Source: Tetrapyrgos nigripes (Eukaryota > Basidiomycota > Agaricomycetes > Agaricales > Campanellaceae). Taken from it: a stretch of 64,000 nucleotides of DNA. Under the pieces are notes generated by a model, which was not told the DNA's origin, did no database searches, and saw only the letters and a program-made list of their open reading frames with translations. The stretch is from positions 248,001 to 312,000 of the forward strand of contig JAACJM010000084.1 in NCBI GenBank assembly GCA_013368315.1, read 5' to 3'. The first letter of the stretch is position 1, and every line of letters begins with the position of its first letter. The translations under genes were made by a program, and so were the position numbers. Below, one piece after another: positions 11,961 to 23,386 of the stretch.

Positions 11961-13404
11961 GGAGGAGCAGATGAAACCACAGTGTTGAAATTCCACTTTG
12001 TTTCAAGGTAAAGACTCGGAGGCAAATAATGAAGTACAGATTGAAGGTTCGATTGAACAGCTTAACCAACTTGAAGTCCACACTTGTTTGACTCAGTGCA
12101 TGTCTAGTCCTAGCTGAGGGCAGAAAACGAGGTTGAAAAGTCATACAGTGAGGGGGCATGAAAGCCCTACACAGGGATCACTGTCTCAATCCAAGAAGTG
12201 ACACAGAGAGCCCCGTTTGAAATGAACAGCGCTAAGAAGTAGTAGCGCTCGCAACCGGCAGACGTGGCTAGAAAGAGCTGTAAGCATCGTGTCTAGTTCT
12301 GTTAGCACAAAGAATCCTGTAGAAAACTTGGTGGTGAAAGAAGGAAGACAGTCAAAGTCAAATCGTCAAGCCCATATTATTCCAATTATACCACTTGAGA
12401 TCAGATAAGTATGGATGGATATGAGTGACATAGGTGCTACATAACAAATGCGTGATGAGAGAGAGAGATGAGAGTGATTTGAGACAAGCGAGAATATAAA
12501 ATGTAAAAAAAGGTAAAAGAAAAGAAAAGCAAAAACACCAGCAGTAGTAGTAAGTAGCGGAATGTAACGAGGAACGTTAACCAATGTATAAAGTGGGAGA
12601 CTCGGAGAAGTGGGAAAGAGAATGTGTGGATAGTGGAGAATATGATCAGAAGAGCAGCGAGAGAAGAGGAAGATAGGTAATACGTGGTGAGATGTAGGTA
12701 GGTAGGTAGGTAGGTAGGTAAGGTTCGCATAAAAGAATTAGATTATGTTGCGACGTGACAGTGACGAGAGCAGACGATGGATGATGGTATGAGAAACAGC
12801 GAAGATATGAGAGAGACTAGAAAATCATGATGAGGTCCAGATACAGTCATAAAAATCATGGAACAGAGAGATAAAGGAGTACAAGAGAGGGTCTGCCGAA
12901 AGAACTTGAAGAAGCAATGACGTTGTGGGGTGAAGCAATGTGAGGAGATGGATGTATGTAGAAGTTTCCATGCTCGGTCAAACGCACCGAGTTTCTACTC
13001 AAAGGACGGGAGAACATCGCGCTAACAGGTCCGCATGGTCTCCTAATGACAAGCGGAATGAACAGGGTCCCAGGTGAAAGAAAGAAAAGTCTTTCACTCC
13101 AATGGCTACTTTGACCCAGTGTCTGGGAGAGCACAAGCATCACATGTCCCCAACGCTGATCCGGTTAAACGAGCTGCATCGTGTTGGCTTTAGAAGCACA
13201 TGCATGATGCTGCCTCTATAGTCCTAATAAATGCAACCTGAGTGACACGTAGACGATGTCCATTCTCTCTCTGCCCATGCAAATCCCCCGGCAGCTCAAC
13301 CACAACCCCTTCTCCATCATCCCTCCCTTCTCCTGATCCAACAGGCATGCATAAACGCATCCCAAGCTGACCTGACTAGCAACTACTACACACATCTCAA
13401 CATC
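11961..13404. other. Intergenic; no gene recognised
   Basis: Contains AG-rich stretches (12450-12660) and a short TAGG microsatellite at about 12694-12722. Reverse-strand open frames here are hydrophobic read-through of the AG-rich strand and show no motif. This is the 3' flank of ATG13. Confidence 0.4.
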
Positions 13405-16400
13405 TCAAGCAGCCCCTCTTCCAGACGATGGACCACCCAACTCAAGCTTCCCGATGACCTCCTGCGAGCCTTGACCGGACTCAGACGAACTTGAACCCGT
13501 TCTAGAACCAATCTGACTCTGAGACTGAGGCGTCTGAGGCGTTACGGGCGAGTCGCGATACGTGTATCCATGTGGTGTAAAGGCTGGGTGCATATAATCT
13601 CTCTCTGTTTCCCTAGATGCCGCTTCAAACCTCTCCACACCACCTCTAAGCAAACTCGGGATACGAGGCCGTGAGGGCGAGTGTTGTACTGGACCTGGAC
13701 CTGATGCCCTCGAGCTCCTGCCTTCACTTGGACTAGCAGGGGTAGAAGTCGCAGTCGAAGTCGACCCCGAGGCCGAAGCAGAAGCCATACTCGTACTCGT
13801 ACCCATCCCCATCCTAATCGTACTAGCCCCACTGGGTCCAACCGTAATACTCCCACTGGAAGTAGAAGAAATCGTGTTTACACTTCTTCGTGACCTTGTA
13901 GACTTTGGTGAGTCGCCTTCGGATTGAGCTTCTTCATGGCCTTGGGCGTTACCACCACCACCACCACCACCACCACCACCACCACCACTCCCACTCCCAC
14001 TCTCACTAGCCCCAACTCTCGTCCTCCTCGACCTCGACCCCGACCCTGACCCTGACCCTCCAAAAGTATCCAAGCTAGCAAAAAACGCTTCGTTCATCCT
14101 TCTCAGTTTCTCATCTATTTCAGATCCTGAAGTGAGCATAGGAACAGTTCCAAGTGGTGGAGACGAGGCTAAAGTCGGTTCTGATGGAGATGACGTGTCA
14201 GGACCAGGACCTGGACCTGGACGTGTCGCGACAACACGAGCAGAGGTAGAGCTTGGACTGGCACCAGCGGATGACGTAGCAGCTCTACTTGGAGATGTCG
14301 CTGCTGCTGTCGTCGTCTTCGTCGTCGTCTCTATCATACCAGTAGGTGACGTCGTAACCACTGCAGCTCTTCCCGGCCAATCATTCGTAACCGTCCTATC
14401 TCTATCCCGATTCATCGGTACTCCTCCCAGCCTGCCTCTACTTCCTTCTGCCTCTGCCTCTGCCTCTACCTCTACATCTGTATCACCTTCTGCTGACCCC
14501 AACCTCATCCTTTCCGCCCAATACCTCTCCTTCGCCTTAAGATACGCATTCCCAAAATCAACCTCCATAGCCTCTCCTTCGGAATAACCCCTCCTATGAC
14601 CAAGACCGAGCCCACTACCACTTCCACTACCACTACCACTACCACTTCCAAGCGGACCTCGTTCTCCAAGTCCAAGTCCAAGTCCACGTACTAGAGGAGC
14701 ACCAAGCCTACCAACACCAACACCACCCCCACCAAGAGGTCTCCCCAACGACACATCAATCTCTTGTACAAATTCCGAAATATCGTCATCGTCAGTTTTT
14801 GTAGACAAGAAACTTGCAGAGGCGGAACGTGGGTTTGATGGAGGTCTAGAGGAAGGTCGGGATGTGGGTCTGGATGTTGTTGTACCACCAACTCGTGAAG
14901 GTGGTCTTGAGGAGGATTGAGACCTGAAGGATGTAGTGATAGGTGGAAGAGAGGGAGAGTGGGGTGGATGGGGTGGACGAGATGATGGTCGAGAGCCTGG
15001 TCTGGACGAGTTGGAGGAGGTTCGAGGAAGAGGGTCTGTTGGGTTCGTTTGCTGGGATAATGGATGTGTAGACTGTTTGTTGTGTTATCGTTGTTGTTGT
15101 CGTCGGGGTTAGTGTTGTCGTTGTCGTTGTTGGTTCCGCAGTAAAAAATTCCAAGTAAAAAATTCGCAGAAAAAAAAGAAAAAGAAAAAAAGAGACCAAC
15201 CAAATGTCAATCAGTCAATCAGTCATCGCTACCCAAGAAGAAAAAAAGTACTCACCCTGCTCCCACTTCCACTTCCATCTTCACCACCACCCAGACTCCT
15301 CAAACTACCCTTTCTCCCTACCCCAACCCCTCCACCCCGTCCCAAACTCCCAAAACTACCCGGTGTACCCGTTCCCGTACCCGTTCCTCGTCCTAGACTC
15401 CCAGGCTGAGGCACTACTACACCATGTCCAGACGAACTAACATCAGATCCAACACTCCCACTCCCAGCACCTACGCCTGTCCCTGCACCCGTACCTGCAC
15501 CTGCACCTGCTCCAGTCCCAGTCCCAGTCCCAGTCCCCATTGCAGAAGCAGAAGCAGAAGCATATCCAGATCCAGATCCCGCAGACCCAGATCCAGCAGA
15601 AGCACCCCCAGCACCCTGAGCAGCATATCGGTGACCGAAAGATGAAGAGTAACGTTTACGTGTGGGGATGGCTATGCCTGCTTGGCCTGTATGTGGAGGA
15701 GATACATAGTAAACATCGATCAGCATGACGAAAAAAGAAAGAAAAAACAGCGAGGTGTCAGTTCAGCATTCTATCCAACAACCAAAAAAAAAAAAAAAAA
15801 GCTTACCACTCCCACTCCCAATACTCTCCGTCGAAAATCTCCTATCTCTATCCTTACCACCTTCCCTATCCCTATCCTTATTACCATCCCCATCCGAATG
15901 CTGAGACATATGTGAATGATGCGAATGTTGAGACATATGCGACATATGAGAATGATGGCTTTGATAACTGCCTACAGTAGTAACGTAGCTTCGAGGGGAT
16001 GGGGAGCCAGGTAGACCACCACCGGGACCGGGACCGGGACCGATGCCCATACCCATACCCATTGAAGGAGAAGGCGACACGGGCGAAGGAATTCCGATTC
16101 CTGGTTGTCCTTGTCCTTGAGCCTGAGCCTGAGCCTGTGCTTGAGCAGCTTGACGTAACAAACTCAACCCTGCAGGGGAGGAAGACGATGATGATGATGA
16201 TGGCGGTGCTACTCCTCCTCCTCCTCCTCCTCCTACTGATAAAGTCCCAGGTAGATTAGTAGTACTCGTCGTCGCACTAGGTGCTGTTGATGCTGCTGCT
16301 GACCCTGCAGCGAGAGTACTACTCTTGAAAGGATTTATTAGTGTTGGACGGGTTCGTGGGGAACTTGACATCGACGACGCACCGACACCGATACAGGGAT

Positions 16401-17890
16401 ATGGATATTGGAGATGTTGGAAGGTGACGAGGATGCTGAGGGAGAAAGGTTTGGGATCGGTAGTAGAGTCTGTAAAGTCGGTAAAGTTGGAAACGCCGTA
16501 CTAGACGTCCCAGTCCCAGTAGTAGCTAGCGTAGGGACATATGAATCCGATTTCATTCCTATTCCTCCTCCTCTCCAACTCCAAGGCCAGTAGCACTCTC
16601 CTTCCTCAATCTACCCAACTGTCCGCCCAACTGCGACTGCGACCCCGGGTCCATAATCCCAACCCCACCCCACCAGGTGCAGTAGACGAAGCTCTCGTCA
16701 CTGGCATTGAGAGGGGTAAATGTGGAGGAAGAGGGATTGTTGCTCGTGGTGGGGATCTCGACAACGTTCCAGTCCCAGCCCCAGTCCCAGTCCCAGAACC
16801 AAGAACTGGAAACACAGGTCTAGACGAAATCGACGGGGGTCGTTCTCTATCTCGTTCTCTTGCTACATAGCTGGAAGGATCCCGAGGTGGGAGAGACGGA
16901 CATGTTGGAGAGATTGGATGTTATTCTGGTTCTACGTGAAGGGACAGCACCAGGAGGACCTGTTTGGGATGAGGTAGAGGAAGCAGAAGAGCTGGGCAGG
17001 ACGAATCTTTCCGCAATACTTTCAGCGTCAGAGTAGGTTCTCTGCCGTTCTGAACCACCACCACCACCAGCGACGCCTTGGAGATACGACGGTTGATAAC
17101 GTATATCCCTCGGTGGTGACTTTGGTAGACTCGTTCTGATGGGGAGAGAACCAGGTGTCCCACCACCACTGACGAGACTATCTCGCTGTTGTTGTTGGTA
17201 CAAGTTCTTCGCCAACGTCGGGACGAATCCACCGCGACCATCCCCGCCTCGGAGTTCTTCTTCCCTTTCTAGTGATAAGAAACGACTTGAGAGGAGAGAT
17301 TCCAATTCGTCTATACGGAATGAAGGGTTGGAAAGGTAGGTGGATGTGAGAGTGAGGGTGCCTAGGGGATGTGGGACGGGTGGGAAGGCGTGGGTTGAGG
17401 TTGGTAAGGGAGGTGTGGAAGGGGATCGAGGAGGAGTACCTGTAGTAGAAATGAGTATTATGGCAGTTAGTAGTAGTAGCACGGACTAACCGAAATCTAA
17501 ATAGTCTCTTACACCACTCTCACCAACTCTGACGACGACCGACATGCCATTTCCCGCACCAGCACCACCGACCCTTCGTTTCAATCGCTTTGCAACCTTC
17601 CAAGCAGGTAAAATCCGCAGTAGAGAGTATAGACTTCTAAAGAGCGGAATACCGTGCTTGTATATCGTCGACAGCGCAACCCTTCCTTCTTCCTCTTCTT
17701 CTCTTGAGCCTATACCACTCCCACCCGACCTCGACATCCTGGGGGTAAACTCCAAAACCCATTTCTCAAGCAACACATGTTTCGGCGTAGGTTCCACTCG
17801 TATCCGGGAAGAGTCAGGCGAGATGTAGACGAGGACCTGGTTTGTGTTGAGTTCGGGGATGGTGAGGAGGACTTGTTACGAGCGGAGCCT
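13405..17890 (-). CDS. ATG13: Autophagy-related protein 13 (Atg13), 5' end unresolved
   Basis: Atg13 is the regulatory subunit that activates the Atg1 kinase at the start of autophagy. The reverse strand shows the conserved core of the fungal family in order: VLLTIPELNTNQVLVYISPD (about 17870), PTPKHVLLEKWVLEF (17790), ALSTIYKHGIPLFRSLYSLL with ILPAWKVAKRL (17660-17600), then FPPVPHPLGTLTLTSTYLSN and FRIDELESLLSSRFLSL (17390-17280). A long Ser/Gly/Pro tail follows, with RKRYSSSFGHRY (15660) and TDDDDISEFVQEID (14790), the type of segment that contacts Atg1. The tail contains extreme low-complexity runs (Gly near 13960; GSGSGSG; QAQAQAQ). Several short introns join the blocks. The first 60-80 residues of the usual HORMA domain could not be found upstream of 17890, so the first exon is missing, diverged or rearranged. 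Confidence 0.85.
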
Positions 17891-18600
17891 GCGACGCGAG
17901 CATTCTGAGTTCCTCCTTCGTCCGTGTTTGGGATTGTTTGGCAATTCACAAAATGGTGGGGATTTTGCCGTCGTCATAGACGGCGAGCAGCTCGTTCAGT
18001 TCCTCACCAATCTGCCCAGAAACCTCAAAAAGTGTTTATTTTTGTGTCTACTATAGCCATGTAACCTTTTTCCGCAAATAAAACGGTGGAGTTTTGAGTT
18101 TGAAACCCTCATGCTAGAGAAGACCCCTGGTCGCGTCCTCTCGACGCGTCTCAACTTGGCTTCTTCACCTGCAACTATGACTTCGTCTATACCACAAACA
18201 TGCCAGCTGTATTAAGCACCCATCTCGGACGCGCTCACTGCCAATCCTGTCAGCATTCTCTTCCCAGAAACGACATCCACCGGATCCATTGCACAGAATG
18301 CTACATGTATCGTGTTTTTCAGCAATGCACTACCCTCTGCTTTCCCTCCTTCCCTGCTAGTCAGGATAAAGGAAACTTAAGGAAACAGCCAACTGCGAAT
18401 CACACTTTCCTGTGTCTTTCTTTTTCTCTTACGTTTCCTTTGTTCATTTCGGACAATTCGGAGTGGTTTTGGAGCCTTTCAATCTGTAGACAAAATCCAA
18501 GCGTCCTCAAAGATCAACAATTCGCATCCACCTCACTTCTGTTTGGTGCTTTCCCGTCAGCACCTGATACGAACCAGAACGCTATCAGAGCTCTACTCAA
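17891..18600. other. Upstream flank of ATG13; no gene recognised
   Basis: I searched this interval on the reverse strand for the missing N-terminal Atg13 exon and found only a short suggestive segment near 18030-17960 (FEVSGQIGEELNELLAVYDD) with no family match I can defend. A 151-codon forward open frame at 18200-18655 has no recognisable motif. Confidence 0.35.
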
Positions 18601-19960
18601 TCAAATGTTACTTCTTCCGACTTCGAGCACAACGGTCACGACGGTAGTTGTGTAAAGAGGTGCCGCCTGAGCTTGAGCGCGCCAGCCACGCCTCCTGGGT
18701 TTAAGACACTGATCCTTGCCACTTATGGCCAGGACGACAGCCCGGCTAAACAGTCTTGTCATCTCTAATAGGCTGATCGAGCTCATCCGCCTCCACGACC
18801 CGAGATGGTTAAATCTGGGCTGATCAAATGGATCATCCATCCCCATCCTTCCACTCGCAATCCACTTTCTCGCCCGCCTCTCCACCGTCTCCAAATACTC
18901 GTAATGCGCTAATTGATCTTGATTCGCTTGTGCTGGATTTCCATACCATAAGTCTTTGACTTTTGGTATACATTCACGGATCTCCTTGAGGATATCGAGG
19001 ACGACGTCGGTGGGAGGGCAGGTTTTCTACGGCACACCACAGGAACCCTGTGTCACATATACGGTCAGCAGAGTGCTGAGCATGGTACAGGACGGGTATG
19101 TAAGAGTCAAAGAATGACTTACAAGGATGGTTATTGTCGTCCTTTGGGAAACCTTGAGCTGCCTTCAAGAGTAGCATTGGTACGCCGCAAATAAGTTCTT
19201 GCCCAAACCGCGTGGATCAGTGTTTGGATCCGAATCGCACAAGCGTGCGAGTTGGACGTGGTAGAAGCCTTTGCATCTAGTAAGTGTAAAACATAAATCA
19301 ACGTGCTAGAGATGTATAGAGTAGGAAGAAGTTGAAGAAAAGAATAATGTTGTTGTCCCCGGAAGACCATACAAAGCCTGGGTCGAGTGTTTGCTCCTCT
19401 CCAGGATCAGGAGTCTTGTTTTCAAGATCCTTGAGCAGGCCATCGGCGTGTACGCTGACCTTATTCAAAAGTGAGCGTTTCCCTGGGCTATCGCTGTACG
19501 CCGCCTTTCAATGGATAATCACCCATGGTAATCGTTCTCATAAGGTATGATAGAGTAGACATCACTACTACTCACCTCCATAGTAGCATTCAGCAGAAGA
19601 TTCCAAACTCCCTTTCTGAAAGTCCGAGTAAAAACCGCTCCTCGCTGGTCCTTGTGCATAGTGGGCCATTGGCCGCGACCCCAGTTGATCATATCCGGTG
19701 CGCGTTGGAGGTATTCCATGGCGCCGGTATAGTTGGGGTTGATTTTGGTGCGGATGAAACCGACAATGATCCATCCGCTGTTCAATAGGATATTATGAGA
19801 AAGGGGTTGAAGGCTGGCGGGAGCCTACAATCTCGATAGATTAGAGAAACTTACCGGATACTAGTAGAGCTCAGAGCGCGGCGAACTGAATCACGGCCTT
19901 GCGTACGAAGACGTTCCAAAGCTTCACGCTGAACAGTTTCGGACCTATTTCACTTAATCA
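18600..19960 (-). CDS. Unrecognised multi-exon gene
   Basis: Reverse-strand exons with good GT-AG junctions. REALERLRTQGRDSVRRALS (about 19920) ends at a GTAAGT donor; the next exon reads SGWIIVGFIRTKINPNYTGA (from 19785) through GAVFTRTFRKGVWNLLLNATMEV to a GTGAGT donor near 19577. Further exon-like blocks read KVSVHADGLLKDLENKTPDP (19460), KGFYHVQLARLCDSDPNTDP (19270), MLLLKAAQGFPKDDNNHP (19170) and, after an intron, METVERRARKWIASGRMGMD (18894). The last blocks are in different frames, so at least one more intron or a frameshift is needed. I do not recognise the family. GC content and codon use match neighbouring ATG13, so this is probably a host gene rather than a mobile one. Confidence 0.5.
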
Positions 19961-22900
19961 CCCATTATTGTGTTTTCTCTCTACCACCGCTGGAAAAGTT
20001 TGATCATGTATCAATATCCAAGCACGAAATGAACAACTGACAGAAAGAACCTAAGCCTGACTAGAATTAAGCAACTGCGGGAGAAGATCGGGTTGCGAGA
20101 TACGAAAAACCCTGTTATCTTGCAAGATGACGTTGGTAAGATTCCCAAGACCCTGATAGAACCTTAGTCTATTTTTTAGGTGTAGATGAATATCAATTTG
20201 TAAACACAAAGCTGCTTTTCAGGAGTCGGAGAGGCCAATTAGATGGTAGACTCACACCAATCTTTGTTTTAGCCACAGTTTGACCTCTGATGACTTCCCT
20301 TTTGTACTCGTTAATGTTGCTCCCTACCCGCGAAGAGCTAGTTATCGAAGTGTCACACGTGCTGGCCGATGAATGAGTACTCCTGGAGGAAGAGGCGGCG
20401 TGGCTGTGCACACGCGGAAACAGACGGGCTCGTCGTTGCTGACGACGTCGACGGCGTAGAACACCAGCAATAGGATTAAGACTATGGTTAATGGTAGAAG
20501 AGAACCAGGGGAATGAGTGTACGAAGAATCAGCCCAGTAGACGGAGAATTGAGCTGGATGCTGCAATCTTAGTTTGGATGACGTTGCTGCTCGAAAGCAT
20601 GGTGTAAAAACGTGCTGGAGAATGGCGAGGTAATGTACACTCATAGTAGGTAGAATTGAGGACTCGGAGCCAGGTCATACGGGTAAAGATGTGGCATTTC
20701 AGTCTAGCTAGAGTACCAGGAAAGGGGTGTATATATGCAGTATGTACTGCTCCAAAATTGGTGGAGTCATAGGAGGTAGATGTGGAAGGCTGAATGCGTT
20801 AACGACAGCGACGCCGCTTGGAGGCATTCGGTAACCCTGCAGAACTGCAATATAAGTCGAATGAACGTAGCGTAGAGGGTAAAACACGCACCTGAAGAAA
20901 CAATGCCGTGCAAAAACCAATCCAAAGGTACTAACAGGTATCCAACGGCGCAGTCCCGTCCTTTCTACAGCCAACGCATCTTCCTATTTTGCTTCAACTA
21001 GCCCTATAAGAATCATCCCGACGTATTATGGATGCGGCGTGAACAGGATTTGGCGTCTGGGATGAAGGAGAGTTGTTAGGGGAGGAGCGACATAATCTTG
21101 AAGGCAAGGGTTGGAAATGAACCAGTAGACGTATATATATCTGCAGAACGGTGGTAGCATGAGGTTAAGCGAATAAAAAAAGGGAACTGAGGTGAGTCTT
21201 GTGACCAAGGCGGGTGCAACGATGAGCACGTACCTTCCCCAAATCACCACGTAGCACCCATCTTAGACCGGCTATGGATAGCGGTGATCCAGGGGAGTCT
21301 GTTGATATACTTTCATGAGGGATAATCGAAAACTGGTATGGATATAGACTCACCTTTGCCCAGGTGCACGCGGCAGATTGTTGAAACTTGAGGGTGAGGC
21401 TCGGGCTGATACAAGTTGCTGTTTACCTTTGTTCAACGGCCCCGATCGCAAGAAAAAATCCATCCATCACATTGTGATCTGAGCGCCCCACCGACCTCTA
21501 CTCATTCTCGACGTTCTGCTCCGGACTGACTTCATGAAGTGAGGAGGTAGATAGAAAGGTTGTACTATACCCACTGTCGTGCTTGATGATATGATCTAGG
21601 TGCTCAAACTGAATTACATCGAGGTCAGGTCTCTCCTCTATTGTAGGGAAATCAGAAGTGAGTGTGGCTTTCCCGTCACACACCGTGACATCGAACCTTG
21701 TCGCGTTCCTCCTCCGCCAAAACGCGTTTGTTCTCTTATCCGTCGTGCTTTTAACGTATCTTCTCCCCATTCCGAGTATTGGATATGCAGTGAGGAGTGT
21801 TATGGATGGAATCAACCAGATGACGGTGACCAAAGACGATGTGGAAGTAGAGAAGGACGAGTGGAAGATTTGGGGGTAGAAGTTGCTTTGTGTCTTTGGT
21901 GGGTCTTTTGCAGACGAGACGAGACGAAGCTAACGCCCCACAGAGCTACTAACACGAAGAGACCGTTTACGCTTACTCCAACGACAACCCAACAAGGTCT
22001 TTTCATACTCTCCCGGATCCCACATCCCCCTCCCCACTCTCAAACTCCAACGCGAAATACCCAACCCTCGCCGCTCTCCGCCTCTACTCGATGCCACCTG
22101 GGTCGACGACTTCTATTGCGACGGCGGCAAGTGCGGATACGACGACGACGATGTTGAATGGGTCTGTGTCGGCGTTGCCGCCTACTCCAAGTCTGATTAT
22201 GAGTGCGCACAAGGGCAGGGGAGGGGGTGATGTAACAGGTGGACGTGAGTGTTGTTCTTTTTCGTCGTTTTTTGTTTTCTGTAGTGTTTTTCGTTACCCC
22301 ACCCAACGTTTTCCGTCTTCACCTACTCCTGAAACCTGTTCTTTTGGTTTAATCTGCGCTGTCGTTTGTATTCTTTTTTCACATGTCTGTTCCCATCTTC
22401 TCTTTCTTCCTCTCTACTACGTCTTTCATTGCGTTTAAGCATAGTAACGGATTACTGACGTTCTCTTCCTTCTTCCCCCTTCCTCTCCTTCTCGTATTCC
22501 CATCCCCACTACCGACCTCACCGCGTCCGACGTATACAATGTCAGCTATGACTACGTTGTCGATTCGAACCCCCACCACCCTCCCCATCTTTCTCTTCTC
22601 TCCTCCCCGCCAAACGATCATCCATACTCGCAAACGTGTTTGGTTCCTGGTTTCGGTTTCGGGTTTTTGTTTCTCGTCTCGGTCTCGTGCACAGGCCCCC
22701 TCGACGCCGTCTTCCTATCCAGCATTGGAGTTGGTGTCCCGCCTGAGGACGGGGAGGAATGGTAATGGGAAGGAGAAGAGGGGCTTGCTACAGTAGGTCT
22801 GATAGCACATTACATTATTACATTGCAACGAATCACGAACACGAACACTTTTTTGGATATCTTTGTTTGTGTCACTGTGTTAGTTGGTCTCGATGTGGAG

Positions 22901-23386
22901 AAGGGGAGCCCGAACACTCGTGGGCACATTGAACGAACCGACTTACATGCTCATCATTAATGTGACAAGCATGGAGTATAGTTACGATTCCTTAACGTCA
23001 GATTGAAACTTCTCACCAACTTCGCTGTCAATCCATCTTCCGGAGTCAACTGTTCACGCCATTCTTGAAAAATTTTTGGGGTTCTCACTAACTCATTTTT
23101 CAAGTCGCGTTTCGACCTTTTGTGCCGTAGGCATTCTTCCGATGTCCACGCACGAATGACAATACGCCACCGTAACGCGTTTACTATTTGAATACAGAGA
23201 ACCACCGGAGCGTTCGTCGATCAAATATTATTCTTAGTTCTATCTCAACGTGTATCTGGGTGGTACGAATGCAACGTGTTCGTCTCATTCTTTTACTTCG
23301 ACCATCGTTCCCTGCTCACCCAAGGCTCCTTTTCCCTATACTTTCCTGCGCACACCCTCTCTACTCTTCTTGCGCATAGTCCCACT
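19961..23386. other. Coding-like DNA on both strands, genes not resolved
   Basis: Reverse-strand open frames at 20193-20644, 20708-20974 and 21498-21833 contain hydrophobic segments (LTIVLILLLVFYAV near 20490) and a plausible soluble tail (FEHLDHIIKHDSGYSTTFL near 21590). On the forward strand, 21658-21879 (NAFVLLSVVLLTYLLPIPSI, one likely membrane segment) could be spliced to 21950-22240 (VYAYSNDNPTRSFHTLPD...), which is Ser/Thr/Pro-rich and ends at a GTGAGT donor near 22246. The two strands overlap between 21.5 and 21.9 kb, and I cannot say which is used. No family was recognised. Confidence 0.3.

Noticed and set aside
14132..14587. 151-codon forward open frame opposite ATG13
   Set aside because: Mirror of the low-complexity Ser/Gly codons of the ATG13 tail; no independent evidence.
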